DNA of 64,000 bases from Bacteroidales bacterium (GTDB taxonomy: Bacteria > Bacteroidota > Bacteroidia > Bacteroidales > Lentimicrobiaceae): NCBI GenBank assembly GCA_016788045.1, contig JAEUTG010000025.1, positions 1 through 64,000 on the forward strand, in the 5' to 3' direction. This document shows, piece after piece, positions 50,577-60,622 of the stretch. The first letter of the stretch is position 1. Every line of letters begins with the position of its first letter. The position numbers and the translations under genes were made by a program. The notes below the pieces were generated by a model. That model was given only the letters and a program-made list of their open reading frames with translations. It was not told where the DNA came from and made no database searches.

Positions 50577-53528
50577 ATGGAAAAGAAATACTGGAAAAGC
50601 CCTGAGCAGTTGATCAACAAGGCAGAGCAACCCTATGATGAACAGATTATCCCTGAAGGCAAGAATCTTCTGGATCTCATCGATGAGGAAATTGCCCAAA
50701 AACCAACATCAAGAAGAAATTTCCTGAAGTTTTTCGGGTTCAGTTTTGCGACAGCGGCCATTGCCAGCAGTTGTGAGAATCCTGTAAAAAAAGCCATACC
50801 CTACCTGAATAAACCTGAGGATGTTACCCCTGGAATGGCCAGCCATTATGCCTCTACCTATTTCGACGGCACTGAATACAACAGTATTCTCGTCAAAGTA
50901 AGGGACGGAAGGCCCATCAAAATAGAAGGGAACACCTTATCGGGGGTTACCCGGGGTGGTACCACAGCAAGGGTTCAGGCCGCGGTACTCAGCCTTTACG
51001 ACGGAAGCGGGCGCCTTCAGAACCCAATGAAGAAAGGGGAAGAGATAACCTGGAATGCCCTGGATACAGAAGTTATGGCATCGCTGAAAGAAATCAGTGC
51101 TGCCGGCGGAACCACCGTTTTACTCTCCTCTTCCATCATCAGTCCATCTTCACGAAACCTGATCGAAGAATTCAAAACAGCCTTTCCTGGGGTAAAACAT
51201 GTAGTTTATGACCCGGTTTCAGCTTCCGGAATTCTTCAGGCCAACCGCGACTGTTACGGGCAGGCTGTGATTCCTGACTATCTTTTCGACAAGGCCGGTG
51301 TGATTGTATCCTTCGGTGCTGATTTCCTGGGTACCTGGCTTTCACCAGCTGAATATACCGCCCGCTATGTGCAGACCAGAAGTCTGACCAACGGGGAAAA
51401 GCAGTTGTCGTATCATGTTCAGTTTGAAACCGGTATGACCATCACCGGGAGTAAAGCTGATAAGAGAATCCCTGTGAAACCTTCCGAAGAAGCCTCACTC
51501 GTACTGGGACTATACAGCGCCCTGATGAAAAAGAGTGGCCTGACCGGCCCGGGCGGTGGCACTGAAAACGAAATCATTCAGGCCCTTGCTGATAAACTAT
51601 TGGCCAACAAAGGAAAATCACTTGTCGTTTCAGGCAACAACAGCATTGGTATTCAGGTAATTGTAAATGCCATCAACAACCTGCTTGAAAGCAATGGCAA
51701 CACCATCGATTTCAGCCGGCCGCTGCTCACCCAACAGGGTATTGACAGTGAAATGGAAGAACTGGTAGCCCAGATGAATGCCGGTACCGTTTCGGGTCTG
51801 ATGCTGTGGAATGTCAATCCTGCCTATGATTATCACAATCCCGCTGCATTTGTTTCGGGACTTAAAAAAACAAAGCTCAGCCTCTCTTTCAGCCCGGTAA
51901 TCAACGAAACCATTGAGCATGTAGGGTACGTGGCACCGGCAAACCATTTTCTGGAATCATGGGATGATGCAGAACCCAAAAAGGGTGTGTACAGCCTTGC
52001 CCAGCCCGCCATCAGGCCCATCTACAATACACGCCAGCCGCAGGATTCGCTGCTGAAATGGATGGGAAAGGAAGGCGATTATTACACCTACCTGAAGAAT
52101 TTCTGGTTAACCAATTTCTGCGGCAACGCTGAATCGGTCTGGAAAACGACCCTTCAGGCAGGCGTTTTCGAAAAAGAAACCACAGCTGTTGCTGTTTCAA
52201 TGAATGAAACTGCCATCAGCAATGCCGTTGCTTCGCTTCCATCCGGGAAAACCGGAACAGAAATTGAGACATTGGTTTATCAGAGTATCGCCATGGGTAA
52301 CGGAATTCATACCAACAATCCCTGGCTGATGGAACTTCCTGACCCTGTTTCTAAAGTCTGCTGGGATAATTTTGCATCCATTTCGCCCGAAACAGCAGCA
52401 ACACTTGATGTGGAAGCTGGGAGTGTACTCAGCGTAAACAACATTGAACTCCCAGTATTTATCCAGCCGGGACAGGCCGCCAACACCATTTCTGTTGCTC
52501 TGGGCTATGGCCATAAGAACTTTGGCAAGGTTGCTGAAGGAGTCGGAAAGAATGTTTTCCCGCTCACCGTATTTGAAAACGGCACAAGGTCGCTGGCCAA
52601 CCTTTCGGTAATAGTTGAGAAAACCGACGGAAGCTACCAGCTTGCGAGCACCCAGATGCACAGCAGCATGGAAGGGCGTCCGATCGTGCGTGAAACCGTG
52701 CTCGGAAGTTATCTTGAAAGCCCGGATTCAGGAAACGAACTGCATGCTGAATTTGAGAAAAAGCATGTTACCTTGTACAAAGAGACCGAGTTTAAAGGAC
52801 ATCACTGGGCCATGGCCATCGACCTCAACCGTTGCATCGGCTGCAGTGCCTGTGTGGTAGCCTGTCAGGCAGAAAACAACACCCCGGTAGTCGGTCGCGA
52901 AGAGGTAATGAAATCAAGGTCAATGCACTGGATACGCATCGACAGGTACTATGCCGGAGATGAGAAGAATCCGGAAGTTGTATTCCAGCCGCTGATGTGC
53001 CAGCATTGCGACAATGCCCCCTGTGAGAATGTTTGCCCGGTATCGGCAACCAACCACAGCAGCGAAGGCCTGAATCAGATGTCATACAACCGTTGCATAG
53101 GAACGAAATACTGCATCAACAACTGCCCTTATAAGGTACGTCGTTTCAACTGGTTCAGGTATGCCACCAACGATAAGTTCGATTACAACATGAATTCAGA
53201 TCTGGGCCGCATGGTGCTGAATCCTGATGTTACAGTACGTGAACGCGGGGTGGTAGAGAAGTGCTCCTTCTGTATTCAGCGTATTCAGGAGAAGAAACTG
53301 CTTGCCAAGACTGAGAACAGGCCGCTGGGAGATGGGGAGATTATTCCCGCCTGCGGTCAGGCCTGCCCGGCACAGGCGATTGTATTCGGCGACCTGAACG
53401 ATCCGCAGAGCAAGGTGTCGAAACTGTTTGAAGACCCGCGCAACTACCATCTGCTTGAGGAACTGCATACCTTACCATCAGTGGGTTACCTGACACTTGT
53501 GCGCAACAGGGAAGAGAACCAGGCTTAA
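50577..53528 (+). CDS. actB: ActB, iron-sulfur subunit of alternative complex III
   Basis: A 983-residue protein with a twin-arginine-type leader region (SRRNFLKFFGFSFATAAIAS, about 45-65), so the folded, cofactor-loaded protein is exported. The N-terminal two thirds resembles a molybdopterin oxidoreductase but in ActB binds no molybdenum cofactor. The C-terminal third is ferredoxin-like with all four clusters' cysteines: CIGCSACVVAC, CQHCDNAPCENVCP, CIGTKYCINNCPYKVRR and CSFCIQRI with ACGQACP. This pattern, including the three-cysteine set expected for a 3Fe-4S site, matches ActB. It passes electrons from quinol to the ActA hemes. Confidence 0.95.
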   Translation: MEKKYWKSPEQLINKAEQPYDEQIIPEGKNLLDLIDEEIAQKPTSRRNFLKFFGFSFATAAIASSCENPVKKAIPYLNKPEDVTPGMASHYASTYFDGTEYNSILVKVRDGRPIKIEGNTLSGVTRGGTTARVQAAVLSLYDGSGRLQNPMKKGEEITWNALDTEVMASLKEISAAGGTTVLLSSSIISPSSRNLIEEFKTAFPGVKHVVYDPVSASGILQANRDCYGQAVIPDYLFDKAGVIVSFGADFLGTWLSPAEYTARYVQTRSLTNGEKQLSYHVQFETGMTITGSKADKRIPVKPSEEASLVLGLYSALMKKSGLTGPGGGTENEIIQALADKLLANKGKSLVVSGNNSIGIQVIVNAINNLLESNGNTIDFSRPLLTQQGIDSEMEELVAQMNAGTVSGLMLWNVNPAYDYHNPAAFVSGLKKTKLSLSFSPVINETIEHVGYVAPANHFLESWDDAEPKKGVYSLAQPAIRPIYNTRQPQDSLLKWMGKEGDYYTYLKNFWLTNFCGNAESVWKTTLQAGVFEKETTAVAVSMNETAISNAVASLPSGKTGTEIETLVYQSIAMGNGIHTNNPWLMELPDPVSKVCWDNFASISPETAATLDVEAGSVLSVNNIELPVFIQPGQAANTISVALGYGHKNFGKVAEGVGKNVFPLTVFENGTRSLANLSVIVEKTDGSYQLASTQMHSSMEGRPIVRETVLGSYLESPDSGNELHAEFEKKHVTLYKETEFKGHHWAMAIDLNRCIGCSACVVACQAENNTPVVGREEVMKSRSMHWIRIDRYYAGDEKNPEVVFQPLMCQHCDNAPCENVCPVSATNHSSEGLNQMSYNRCIGTKYCINNCPYKVRRFNWFRYATNDKFDYNMNSDLGRMVLNPDVTVRERGVVEKCSFCIQRIQEKKLLAKTENRPLGDGEIIPACGQACPAQAIVFGDLNDPQSKVSKLFEDPRNYHLLEELHTLPSVGYLTLVRNREENQA

Positions 53529-53568
53529 AAGAAAAGAAAGAAAATAATACACATAAAAGGCAGACTTT

Positions 53569-54954
53569 ATGTACAAAACCGAAGTGAGAGGGCCGCTGAT
53601 CCTGGGTGACAAAAACTACCGGCAGATCAGTGACGATGTAATCGCCCCGATTAACAATCCGATTCCGGGCTGGTGGAAATTCTCGTTTTTCGTCGCCCTG
53701 ATGATGAGTCTTTTTGGAATAATGGCTCTTTACCAGACAGTTGCTGTCGGGCTGGGCACCTGGGGTGTTAACAATTCTGTAGGATGGGGATGGGAAATCA
53801 TCAACTTCGTCTGGTGGATCGGTATCGGACATGCAGGAACAGCATTCTCCATCTTCCTGCTTATCCTGAGGCAGAAATGGAGAACTTCCATCAACCGCGC
53901 TGCGGAAGCAATGACGGTGGTGGCAGTTGCCTGTGCGGCCATCTTCCCGGCCATCCACATGGGAAGGGTATGGCTGGCTTTCTTCATCTTTCCCTACCCG
54001 AATACCCGTGGTCCATTGTGGGTGAATTTCAACTCACCGCTTTTCTGGGACTTCATCGCCATCAGCGCTTACCTGCTGATCTCCGCTTCGTTCTGGTATT
54101 TCGGCATGGTACCCGATTTTGCTACCATCCGCGACAAAGCCACCTCCAAAGTTAAAAAGGCCGTTTATGGTTTCTTCGCATTCGGATGGACCGGATCATC
54201 GCGTGAATGGCTGCGCTATGAAGCCCTCAGCTATGTGCTTGGCGGAATTGCTGCAGTGCTGGTTGTTTCGGTGCATTCCATTGTATCAACCGACTTTGCC
54301 GTTTCGGTGATTCCGGGCTGGCATACCACCGTGTTTCCGCCTTACTTCGTAGTGGGCGCTATCTTCTCAGGATTTGCCATGGTAATGACCCTGATGATCA
54401 TTATCCGTAAAATGTATAAGTTTCAGGAATATGTCACGGATTCACACCTGCAGGCAATTGCCAAAATCCTGATCTTTATTTCCCTGATCATGGGAACTGC
54501 CTATGCGACTGAAATCTTCATCGCCTGGTATTCGGGAAGTCAATACGAAATGTTTACTTTCTTCAAGAACCGTATTACCGGGGATTATTCCTTCCAGTTC
54601 TGGGCGATGGTAGTCTGCAATGCATTCATCCCTCAGCTTTTCTGGTTCAAAAAGGTCCGTCAGAACCTGACCATGGCTTTTATCATTTCAATTTTCATCA
54701 ACATTGGTATGTGGTATGAGCGATTCAACATCCTGATCACATCGTTGTCGAAAGATTACCTGCCTTCCAGTTGGACAACCTACACGCCAACCTGGGTGGA
54801 AATAGGCATATATGTAGGAACCTTGGGGTTCTTCACCGTCGGAGTGCTGCTGTTCTTCAAGTATATCCCGATGATTGCGATCAGCGAAGTTAAAAGTGTG
54901 CTGAAGGTTACCACACTGAATCCAAACGACAAAAAACATACAAGCCATGAATAA
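53569..54954 (+). CDS. actC: ActC, NrfD/PsrC-like membrane subunit
   Basis: A 461-residue integral membrane protein with about ten helices. WWIGIGHAGTAFSIFLLILR is the quinol-site helix typical of NrfD/PsrC proteins in ACIII, and AIFPAIHMGRVWLAFFIFPYP and WFYFGMVPDFATIRD-type blocks follow. It holds the menaquinol-binding site and passes electrons to ActB. Its last 8 bases overlap the actD start, so the genes are coupled. Confidence 0.95.
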   Translation: MYKTEVRGPLILGDKNYRQISDDVIAPINNPIPGWWKFSFFVALMMSLFGIMALYQTVAVGLGTWGVNNSVGWGWEIINFVWWIGIGHAGTAFSIFLLILRQKWRTSINRAAEAMTVVAVACAAIFPAIHMGRVWLAFFIFPYPNTRGPLWVNFNSPLFWDFIAISAYLLISASFWYFGMVPDFATIRDKATSKVKKAVYGFFAFGWTGSSREWLRYEALSYVLGGIAAVLVVSVHSIVSTDFAVSVIPGWHTTVFPPYFVVGAIFSGFAMVMTLMIIIRKMYKFQEYVTDSHLQAIAKILIFISLIMGTAYATEIFIAWYSGSQYEMFTFFKNRITGDYSFQFWAMVVCNAFIPQLFWFKKVRQNLTMAFIISIFINIGMWYERFNILITSLSKDYLPSSWTTYTPTWVEIGIYVGTLGFFTVGVLLFFKYIPMIAISEVKSVLKVTTLNPNDKKHTSHE

Positions 54955-55474
54955 GACACGGATTGTAGGCGTATTCGACGAAGAGAACAGCCTGTTGGCT
55001 GCTGTGAATGAGGTTAAGAAAGAGGGAATCGAGATCAATGAGATCTACACCCCCTACCCCATGCATGAGGTAATTGAAGCCATGGGCAAAAAAACAAGGT
55101 TTACAACTGCGGCTTTCCTCTACGGTTTTTTCGGGGCTTCCGGGGTACTTGCATTCCTCTATTACACCTCGGTGATTGACTGGCCTATCAATTATGGCGG
55201 AAAACCAACCAATGCCTTTCCTTCGTTTATCGTGGTCACCATTATTCTCACGATTCTCACCGTTACCATCGCGAGTTTGTTCACATTCTCGGCCAGGGCT
55301 GCCATCTTTCCGGGCAAAGTTTATGATCAGCCCGATGAGCGGTCGACCGATGATAAGTTTGTAATTGTTTTCGACAAGCCTGGTGTTGACGGAAATGTTG
55401 AGAAACTGAATGCCATTCTGAAAGAGAAGGGTGCACTCGAAGTTTATGAAAAAGAGCTCAATCTAAAAAAATAG
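54947..55474 (+). CDS. actD: ActD, DUF3341 subunit
   Basis: A 175-residue protein with a soluble N-terminus (RIVGVFDEENSLLAAVNEVK), two central membrane helices (about 55-75 and 90-112) and a soluble C-terminal domain. DUF3341 is the ActD family, a small structural subunit of ACIII. The segment TPYPMHEVIEAMG is conserved. It overlaps actC by 8 bases and is 6 bases from actE. Confidence 0.95.
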   Translation: MNKTRIVGVFDEENSLLAAVNEVKKEGIEINEIYTPYPMHEVIEAMGKKTRFTTAAFLYGFFGASGVLAFLYYTSVIDWPINYGGKPTNAFPSFIVVTIILTILTVTIASLFTFSARAAIFPGKVYDQPDERSTDDKFVIVFDKPGVDGNVEKLNAILKEKGALEVYEKELNLKK

Positions 55475-55480
55475 CGGCAC

Positions 55481-56059
55481 ATGATCAGCAAGAAGTTTGG
55501 TTCAATAACAGCGGTGGCACTGGGTTTTCTGTTTGCAGCGACCTCCTGCGACCGCACACGAAACGATAAGGGTTACGAGTATTTTCCTGATATGGCTCAC
55601 TCCCTGGCTTATGAAACCTATGCCACCAATCCGGCAATGGCCGACAGTCACGCGATGAGGCTCCCGGCAGCAAATACCATATCGCGCGAGATGATTCCTT
55701 ACGCCTATCCCAATACCCCTGAAGGAAGGCTTCAGGCTGCTGCTGAACTGGTGAATCCGTTGGAAGCCACTCCCGAAAACATCGCCAGAGGCAAGGAACA
55801 GTTCACCATCTTCTGTATAGGATGTCACGGAGAACTGGGCAACGGCGAAGGCTACCTCTTTACAAGCGGCCGCTATCCCATCAAACCCGCTTCGCTGATC
55901 TCAGAAAAGATGCTGGCAATGCCCGATGGAGATATCTTCCATGTGATCAGCGCCGGTTACAACACCATGGGTGCCCACGGTCACATGATACGTCCGGATG
56001 ACCGCTGGAAAATTGCCATGTATGTAAAAAATGAATTGCAAAAAAACACCGTAAAGTAA
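55481..56059 (+). CDS. actE: ActE, monoheme cytochrome c lipoprotein
   Basis: A 192-residue lipoprotein (lipobox AATSC, Cys23) with one heme c site, CIGCH at 112-116, and the axial methionine likely in YNTMGAHGHM. It is the electron exit subunit of ACIII and passes electrons to a soluble cytochrome c or directly to the caa3 oxidase encoded downstream. It lies 9 bases before actF. Confidence 0.94.
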   Translation: MISKKFGSITAVALGFLFAATSCDRTRNDKGYEYFPDMAHSLAYETYATNPAMADSHAMRLPAANTISREMIPYAYPNTPEGRLQAAAELVNPLEATPENIARGKEQFTIFCIGCHGELGNGEGYLFTSGRYPIKPASLISEKMLAMPDGDIFHVISAGYNTMGAHGHMIRPDDRWKIAMYVKNELQKNTVK

Positions 56060-56068
56060 AGGAGCGCA

Positions 56069-57232
56069 ATGGACACAAGAATAACCCTTTCAAAACGCTT
56101 TCATTATGCAGTCATAGCCCTGATGCTTTTCGGGGCGGCCGTTATTGCTTACGGTTTTATTACCCATCCCGAAAGGGCCTGGGCCAACCTGCTGCTCAAC
56201 AACTACTATTTCCTATCGCTGGCCATTGGTGCGAGCTTCTTCCTGGCACTGCAGCATATTTCGCAGTCAGGCTGGTCATCGATGTTCAAAAGGGTGCCTG
56301 AAGCCATGATGGCCTATATCCCCTATGCGGGCATCATCATGTTGCTGCTCTATTTCGGCATGCACTCCATTTACCACTGGACCCACGAGGATGCCATTGC
56401 CCACGATGAACTCATTCAGCACAAATCGCCTTACCTGAATGTCCCTTTCTTTTTCATCAGGCTGGTAATATTCTTTATTGTCTGGACAGTAATGACCCGT
56501 TTGCTCAGAAAAGCATCGCTCGATGAAGACAAGAATGGCGGAATGCTCTATTTTGAGAAAAGTGAACTCCTTTCGAAGATTCACATCTTCCTGCTGGCTG
56601 TTACCTTTTCCTTTGCCACATTCGACTGGATTATGTCGATTGATGTACATTGGTTCAGTACCATCTTCTCGCTGAAGAACTTCGTGGCCGCTTTTTATCA
56701 CGGTACTGCAGTGATGGTGCTGATTGTGATTTTACTTCATCAGAAAGGCTATTATCCATCGCTCAACAAAAGCCACCTGCTCGATTTTTCACGGTACATT
56801 TTTATGCTGTGTATTGTATGGGGGTATTTCACCTTTGCTCAGTTTATGCTGATCTGGTATGCAAACATACCCGAAGAAACAGCCTATTTTCATGAGCGCT
56901 GGCACAGCGGATTTAAAGTGATCTTCTACGTTAATTTCGCCATCAACTGGTTTCTGCCATTCACACTGATGCTGTCACAGGTTACCAACAAGAATATCCA
57001 TGTGGTGAAAGCCCTTGCCATCGTACTGATTGCCGGCCAGTACATCGACCTCTACGAACAGATATTCCCGACCATTCTCCATGCACCGGTGTTCGGTCTG
57101 ATGGAGATCGGATTCTTCGCAGGATTTGCCGGATTGTTTGTCTTTATCTTCGGTAAAGCCCTTGCAAGTGCTGACCTGGTGCCCAAAAATCATCCTTATC
57201 TGGAAGAAAGTTTGCATCATCACCTGCATTAA
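56069..57232 (+). CDS. actF: ActF, integral membrane subunit of alternative complex III
   Basis: A 387-residue membrane protein with about ten helices, a shorter PsrC-like relative of ActC. Conserved blocks visible are FALQHISQSGWSSMFKRVPE-type (FFLALQHISQSGW), MHSIYHWTHEDA and TFATFDWIMSIDVHWFSTIF. The C-terminal EESLHHHLH is histidine-rich. It completes actABCDEF; SCO follows after 37 bases. Confidence 0.93.
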   Translation: MDTRITLSKRFHYAVIALMLFGAAVIAYGFITHPERAWANLLLNNYYFLSLAIGASFFLALQHISQSGWSSMFKRVPEAMMAYIPYAGIIMLLLYFGMHSIYHWTHEDAIAHDELIQHKSPYLNVPFFFIRLVIFFIVWTVMTRLLRKASLDEDKNGGMLYFEKSELLSKIHIFLLAVTFSFATFDWIMSIDVHWFSTIFSLKNFVAAFYHGTAVMVLIVILLHQKGYYPSLNKSHLLDFSRYIFMLCIVWGYFTFAQFMLIWYANIPEETAYFHERWHSGFKVIFYVNFAINWFLPFTLMLSQVTNKNIHVVKALAIVLIAGQYIDLYEQIFPTILHAPVFGLMEIGFFAGFAGLFVFIFGKALASADLVPKNHPYLEESLHHHLH

Positions 57233-57269
57233 GCAACTTTTTTGTATTTTGCCTGTTTAAGTTCGCGAA

Positions 57270-58070
57270 ATGAAAACGATACATATTTTAGCCGGACTGG
57301 CTTTGCTGGTCTGTACAGGCATTTCTGCACAGGTACCTGCCGGTATTGCAACTGCTCAGCAAACAGAAATAGGCATTACCGAGCATCTCGATGAATACCT
57401 GCCCGATGACCTGACTTTTACAGGTACAGATAACAAGACCTACAATCTCAAGCAGTTGGTAGACAAACCCACGGTGCTGATGTTTGTGTATTACCGTTGT
57501 CCGGGAATCTGCAGCCCGTTGATGAACAGTACAGCTGAAATGGTCAATAAGTCTGACCTCGTACTGGGCAAGGATTACCAGATACTGACCATTAGTTTCG
57601 ATCAGCGGGAGGGGACTGATCTGGCAGTTAAAAAGAGAAAAAATTATCACAACCTTTTAACCAGGCCCAATGTTGACAAAGAAGGCTGGAAATTTTTCTC
57701 CGGCGACAGCCTCAACATTAGCAGGGCCACAGACGCCACAGGCTTCAGGTTTAAGAAAGCCGGCAATGATTTTCTTCACTCGGCGGTGCTTATTGTGCTG
57801 AGTCCCGATGGAAAGATCACCCGTTACCTTCAGGGAACCTATTTCCTGCCGTTTGAGTTTAAGATGGCGATAGTTGAAGCATCGGAAGGCAAAAGCGGTC
57901 CAACCATATTCAGAATATTGCAATTTTGTTACAGCTATGATCCTGTAGGCCAGCAATATGTGCTTAATATTACCAAAATGGCCGGAACCATCATTCTTGG
58001 AATCGGTTTAATCGTTTTACTGATCCTGGTGCTTAAACCACGGAAAAAGACAGTTTCAAATAAAGAATAA
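57270..58070 (+). CDS. SCO1/SenC copper chaperone
   Basis: A 266-residue thioredoxin-fold protein that delivers copper to the CuA site of cytochrome oxidase. A signal peptide (about 1-21) precedes the domain. The copper site is complete: Cys77-x3-Cys81 in YYRCPGICSP and His170 in DFLHSAVLIVL. A C-terminal hydrophobic segment (about 230-252) followed by a basic tail (KPRKKTVSNK) suggests anchoring by the C-terminus. It lies between actF and the oxidase genes, where its client CuA subunit is encoded. Confidence 0.94.
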   Translation: MKTIHILAGLALLVCTGISAQVPAGIATAQQTEIGITEHLDEYLPDDLTFTGTDNKTYNLKQLVDKPTVLMFVYYRCPGICSPLMNSTAEMVNKSDLVLGKDYQILTISFDQREGTDLAVKKRKNYHNLLTRPNVDKEGWKFFSGDSLNISRATDATGFRFKKAGNDFLHSAVLIVLSPDGKITRYLQGTYFLPFEFKMAIVEASEGKSGPTIFRILQFCYSYDPVGQQYVLNITKMAGTIILGIGLIVLLILVLKPRKKTVSNKE

Positions 58071-58079
58071 TTTAAAGCA

Positions 58080-59690
58080 ATGGCGGAACACACAGAACAC
58101 AAACACGAGCCCAATTACCTTGAATACCAGGGTAAGTATAAGGGGCTGCTGGGTTGGCTTACCTCTACCGACCACAAGCGCATCGGACTGATGTATTTTT
58201 ATGCCATGATGACATTCTTCCTTTCGGGTGTTGTTATGGGATTGTTGATGAAACTGGAGTTGATTGCACCCGGTGAACAGCTGATGGGGGCGCAGACCTA
58301 CAACGGTTTGTTTACGGTTCACGGACTCACCATGATATTTCTTTTTGTGATTCCCGGTGTTGCAGCCGTTTTCGGAAACCTCTTTCTGCCGATCATGATC
58401 GGGGCCAAAGACGTTTCTTTCCCAAGGCTCAACCTGTTCAGCTGGTATCTGTATATGATCGGGGCCATGGTGGTACTCGGTTCACAGTTTATCGGCGACG
58501 GGCCTCCCGATACCGGCTGGACCTTTTATGCCCCGTATAGCCTTAAAACCAATACCAACGTGGTGTTTGCAGTCACCGGTGCCTTTATCCTGGGTTTCTC
58601 CTCCATTCTCACCGGGCTGAATTTCATCGTAACCATGCACCGCCTCAGGGCTCCCGGAATGGGCTGGATGCGTATGCCGTTGTTCTGCTGGACTTTGTAT
58701 GGGACAGGTTGGATTCAGCTGCTGGCAACGCCGGTGGTGGGAATTACCTTCCTGATGGTGGTGGCTGAGCGTACCCTGGGCATTGGCTTCTTCGATCCAG
58801 CGCTTGGCGGCGACCCCATCCTTTATCAGCACCTCTTCTGGATATACTCACACCCGGCTGTGTACATTATGATTCTGCCAGCCATGGGTGCCATTACCGA
58901 GATTGTCATCACTTTCTCCCGTAAAACAGTCTTCGGTTACACCGCCATGGTTATCTCCAGTATGGCCATCGCTTTCGTAGGATATTTTGTGTGGGGACAT
59001 CATATGTACACTTCAGGAATGAGCTCAACAGCCCGGTGGGTATTCTCTTTCATCACATTCCTGGTTGCCATTCCCTCTGCCATCAAGGTATTTAACTGGA
59101 CTGCCACCCTGTACAAAGGTTCGATCAACCTGCAAACGCCCTTCTTCTGGGCCATCGGATTCATCTTTGTCTTTATGATCGGCGGATTTTCTGGTCTCGT
59201 ACTTGGCTCGCTGGCTACCGACATTCATGTGCACGATACAGCCTTTGTGGTGGCACATTTCCATTACATTGTATTCGGAGGAACCGGATTCGCTTTCTTT
59301 GCGGCCCTTCATTACTGGTATCCAAAGATTTACGGCAAAGTTTACAACGGGAAAGTGGCCAACATCGGCCTGGTGATATTCTTTACAGGGTTTAACCTGC
59401 TCTATTTCCCGATGTTTGTGCTGGGAATCATGGGAATGCCCCGCCGTTATTACGATTATCTCCCGATGTTCCATACCCCGAACATTATTTCTACTGTCGG
59501 TTCATGGATACTTGCCATCGGTCTGATCATCGTTATTGTCAACCTGCTGCGTGCCCGCAAAGGCAGTGGAAAAGAAATTGACAATCCCTGGGATGGACGT
59601 ACCCTCGAATGGAGCATTGCTTCGCCTCCGATTGTGGAGAATTTTGAAGAGGTCCCGACCGTTGATCACGAAGCTTACGATTATAAATAA
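58080..59690 (+). CDS. ctaD: Cytochrome c oxidase subunit I, A2 type
   Basis: A 536-residue heme-copper oxidase core subunit with about twelve helices, which reduces O2 to water and pumps protons. The low-spin heme ligands are His81 (HGLTM) and His395 (VAHFHYIVFG). The CuB ligands are His258 and the pair His307-His308 (WGHHMYTSG), with the heme-copper-site Tyr262. The D-channel Glu of A1 oxidases (HPEVY) is replaced: the motif is YSHPAVY at 256-262, the A2 signature. Lys and Thr of the K-channel are present nearby. Confidence 0.97.
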   Translation: MAEHTEHKHEPNYLEYQGKYKGLLGWLTSTDHKRIGLMYFYAMMTFFLSGVVMGLLMKLELIAPGEQLMGAQTYNGLFTVHGLTMIFLFVIPGVAAVFGNLFLPIMIGAKDVSFPRLNLFSWYLYMIGAMVVLGSQFIGDGPPDTGWTFYAPYSLKTNTNVVFAVTGAFILGFSSILTGLNFIVTMHRLRAPGMGWMRMPLFCWTLYGTGWIQLLATPVVGITFLMVVAERTLGIGFFDPALGGDPILYQHLFWIYSHPAVYIMILPAMGAITEIVITFSRKTVFGYTAMVISSMAIAFVGYFVWGHHMYTSGMSSTARWVFSFITFLVAIPSAIKVFNWTATLYKGSINLQTPFFWAIGFIFVFMIGGFSGLVLGSLATDIHVHDTAFVVAHFHYIVFGGTGFAFFAALHYWYPKIYGKVYNGKVANIGLVIFFTGFNLLYFPMFVLGIMGMPRRYYDYLPMFHTPNIISTVGSWILAIGLIIVIVNLLRARKGSGKEIDNPWDGRTLEWSIASPPIVENFEEVPTVDHEAYDYK

Positions 59691-59702
59691 CCCGAGATTC
59701 CT

Positions 59703-60320
59703 ATGGAAACAACAACCCATCACGAAGACCTGCACCGCGATGATACTGCCTCGAAACTGGGCATGTGGCTGTTCATCTTCACTGAGATTCTCCTGTTCGG
59801 GGGTATGTTTATTGTTTATTCGGTTTACAGGTATAAAAACCCGGTAGCATTTCACATTGCCCACGAAGAACTCAGCATCCCCATGGGATTCATCAATACG
59901 GTTATACTGCTCATCAGCAGTGCCACCGTAGCAATATCCATCTCTTCCATTCAGAAGGGCGACAGAAAACTGACCATCCGGATGCTTGTCGTTACCCTGC
60001 TGCTGGCTCTTACTTTTCTCATCAACAAATACTTTGAATGGGGAGCCAAATTCGAACATGGAATGTACCCCGGTTCAGACTTAATGGCAAACCTGAGTCA
60101 TGGAGATATGCTGTTTTTCAGTCTCTACTTCTTTATGACCGGCCTTCACGCGGTGCACATCATTGTAGGTATGATCCTGCTCGGTGTTTCCCTTTATAAG
60201 GTTCAGAAAGGGCTGGTTCACAGCACCCGCTTTGCCCTGCTCGAAAACAGCGGACTTTACTGGCATCTGGTTGACCTTATCTGGATTTTCCTTTTCCCCT
60301 TGTTCTATCTCATTCATTAA
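59703..60320 (+). CDS. ctaE: Cytochrome c oxidase subunit III
   Basis: A 205-residue membrane protein with five helices, the short form without the first two helices of mitochondrial subunit III. KLGMWLFIFTEILLFGGMF, NKYFEWGAKFEHG (the EWxxK motif) and FFMTGLHAVHIIVGM are conserved, and HLVDLIWIFLFPLFYL ends the protein. It stabilises proton uptake by subunit I. It follows subunit I after 12 bases. Confidence 0.95.
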   Translation: METTTHHEDLHRDDTASKLGMWLFIFTEILLFGGMFIVYSVYRYKNPVAFHIAHEELSIPMGFINTVILLISSATVAISISSIQKGDRKLTIRMLVVTLLLALTFLINKYFEWGAKFEHGMYPGSDLMANLSHGDMLFFSLYFFMTGLHAVHIIVGMILLGVSLYKVQKGLVHSTRFALLENSGLYWHLVDLIWIFLFPLFYLIH

Positions 60321-60331
60321 TCTGTATAGTC

Positions 60332-60616
60332 ATGAGCGAAAATAACCACCATATCTCATCGTACAAAGACCACCTTCTGGTGCTTCTGATTCTGATTTTT
60401 CTGACAGTAATTACTGTAGCCATCACCAGTATTGAACTGGGACCCTTCAATACGGCAGCTGCCATGCTGATTGCCTCTGTAAAGGCTGCCGTGGTTTTGC
60501 TGTACTTCATGCACCTGAAGTTTGATCACAAAATATACCGCATCACGGTAGGAATTGTTCTGGCCATTTATGCTGCTGTGATCGTTGTGACTTTTTTCGA
60601 TTATTTTTACAGATAA
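60332..60616 (+). CDS. Cytochrome c oxidase subunit IV
   Basis: A 94-residue protein with three membrane helices (about 13-30, 37-60 and 67-90). The central helix contains ASVKAAVVLLYFMHLKFDHK, the KAxxVxxxFMHLK signature of bacterial subunit IV. It lies 11 bases after subunit III and 6 bases before subunit II. Confidence 0.93.
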   Translation: MSENNHHISSYKDHLLVLLILIFLTVITVAITSIELGPFNTAAAMLIASVKAAVVLLYFMHLKFDHKIYRITVGIVLAIYAAVIVVTFFDYFYR

Positions 60617-60622
60617 GACATT

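Noticed and set aside
50577..53528. Functional molybdopterin oxidoreductase
   Set aside because: The operon is ACIII and the protein is ActB, whose Mo-domain is known not to bind the cofactor; the iron-sulfur part is intact.
53341..53958. Antisense gene over actB and actC
   Set aside because: A minus-strand open frame that spans two well-supported ACIII genes; it has no family resemblance.
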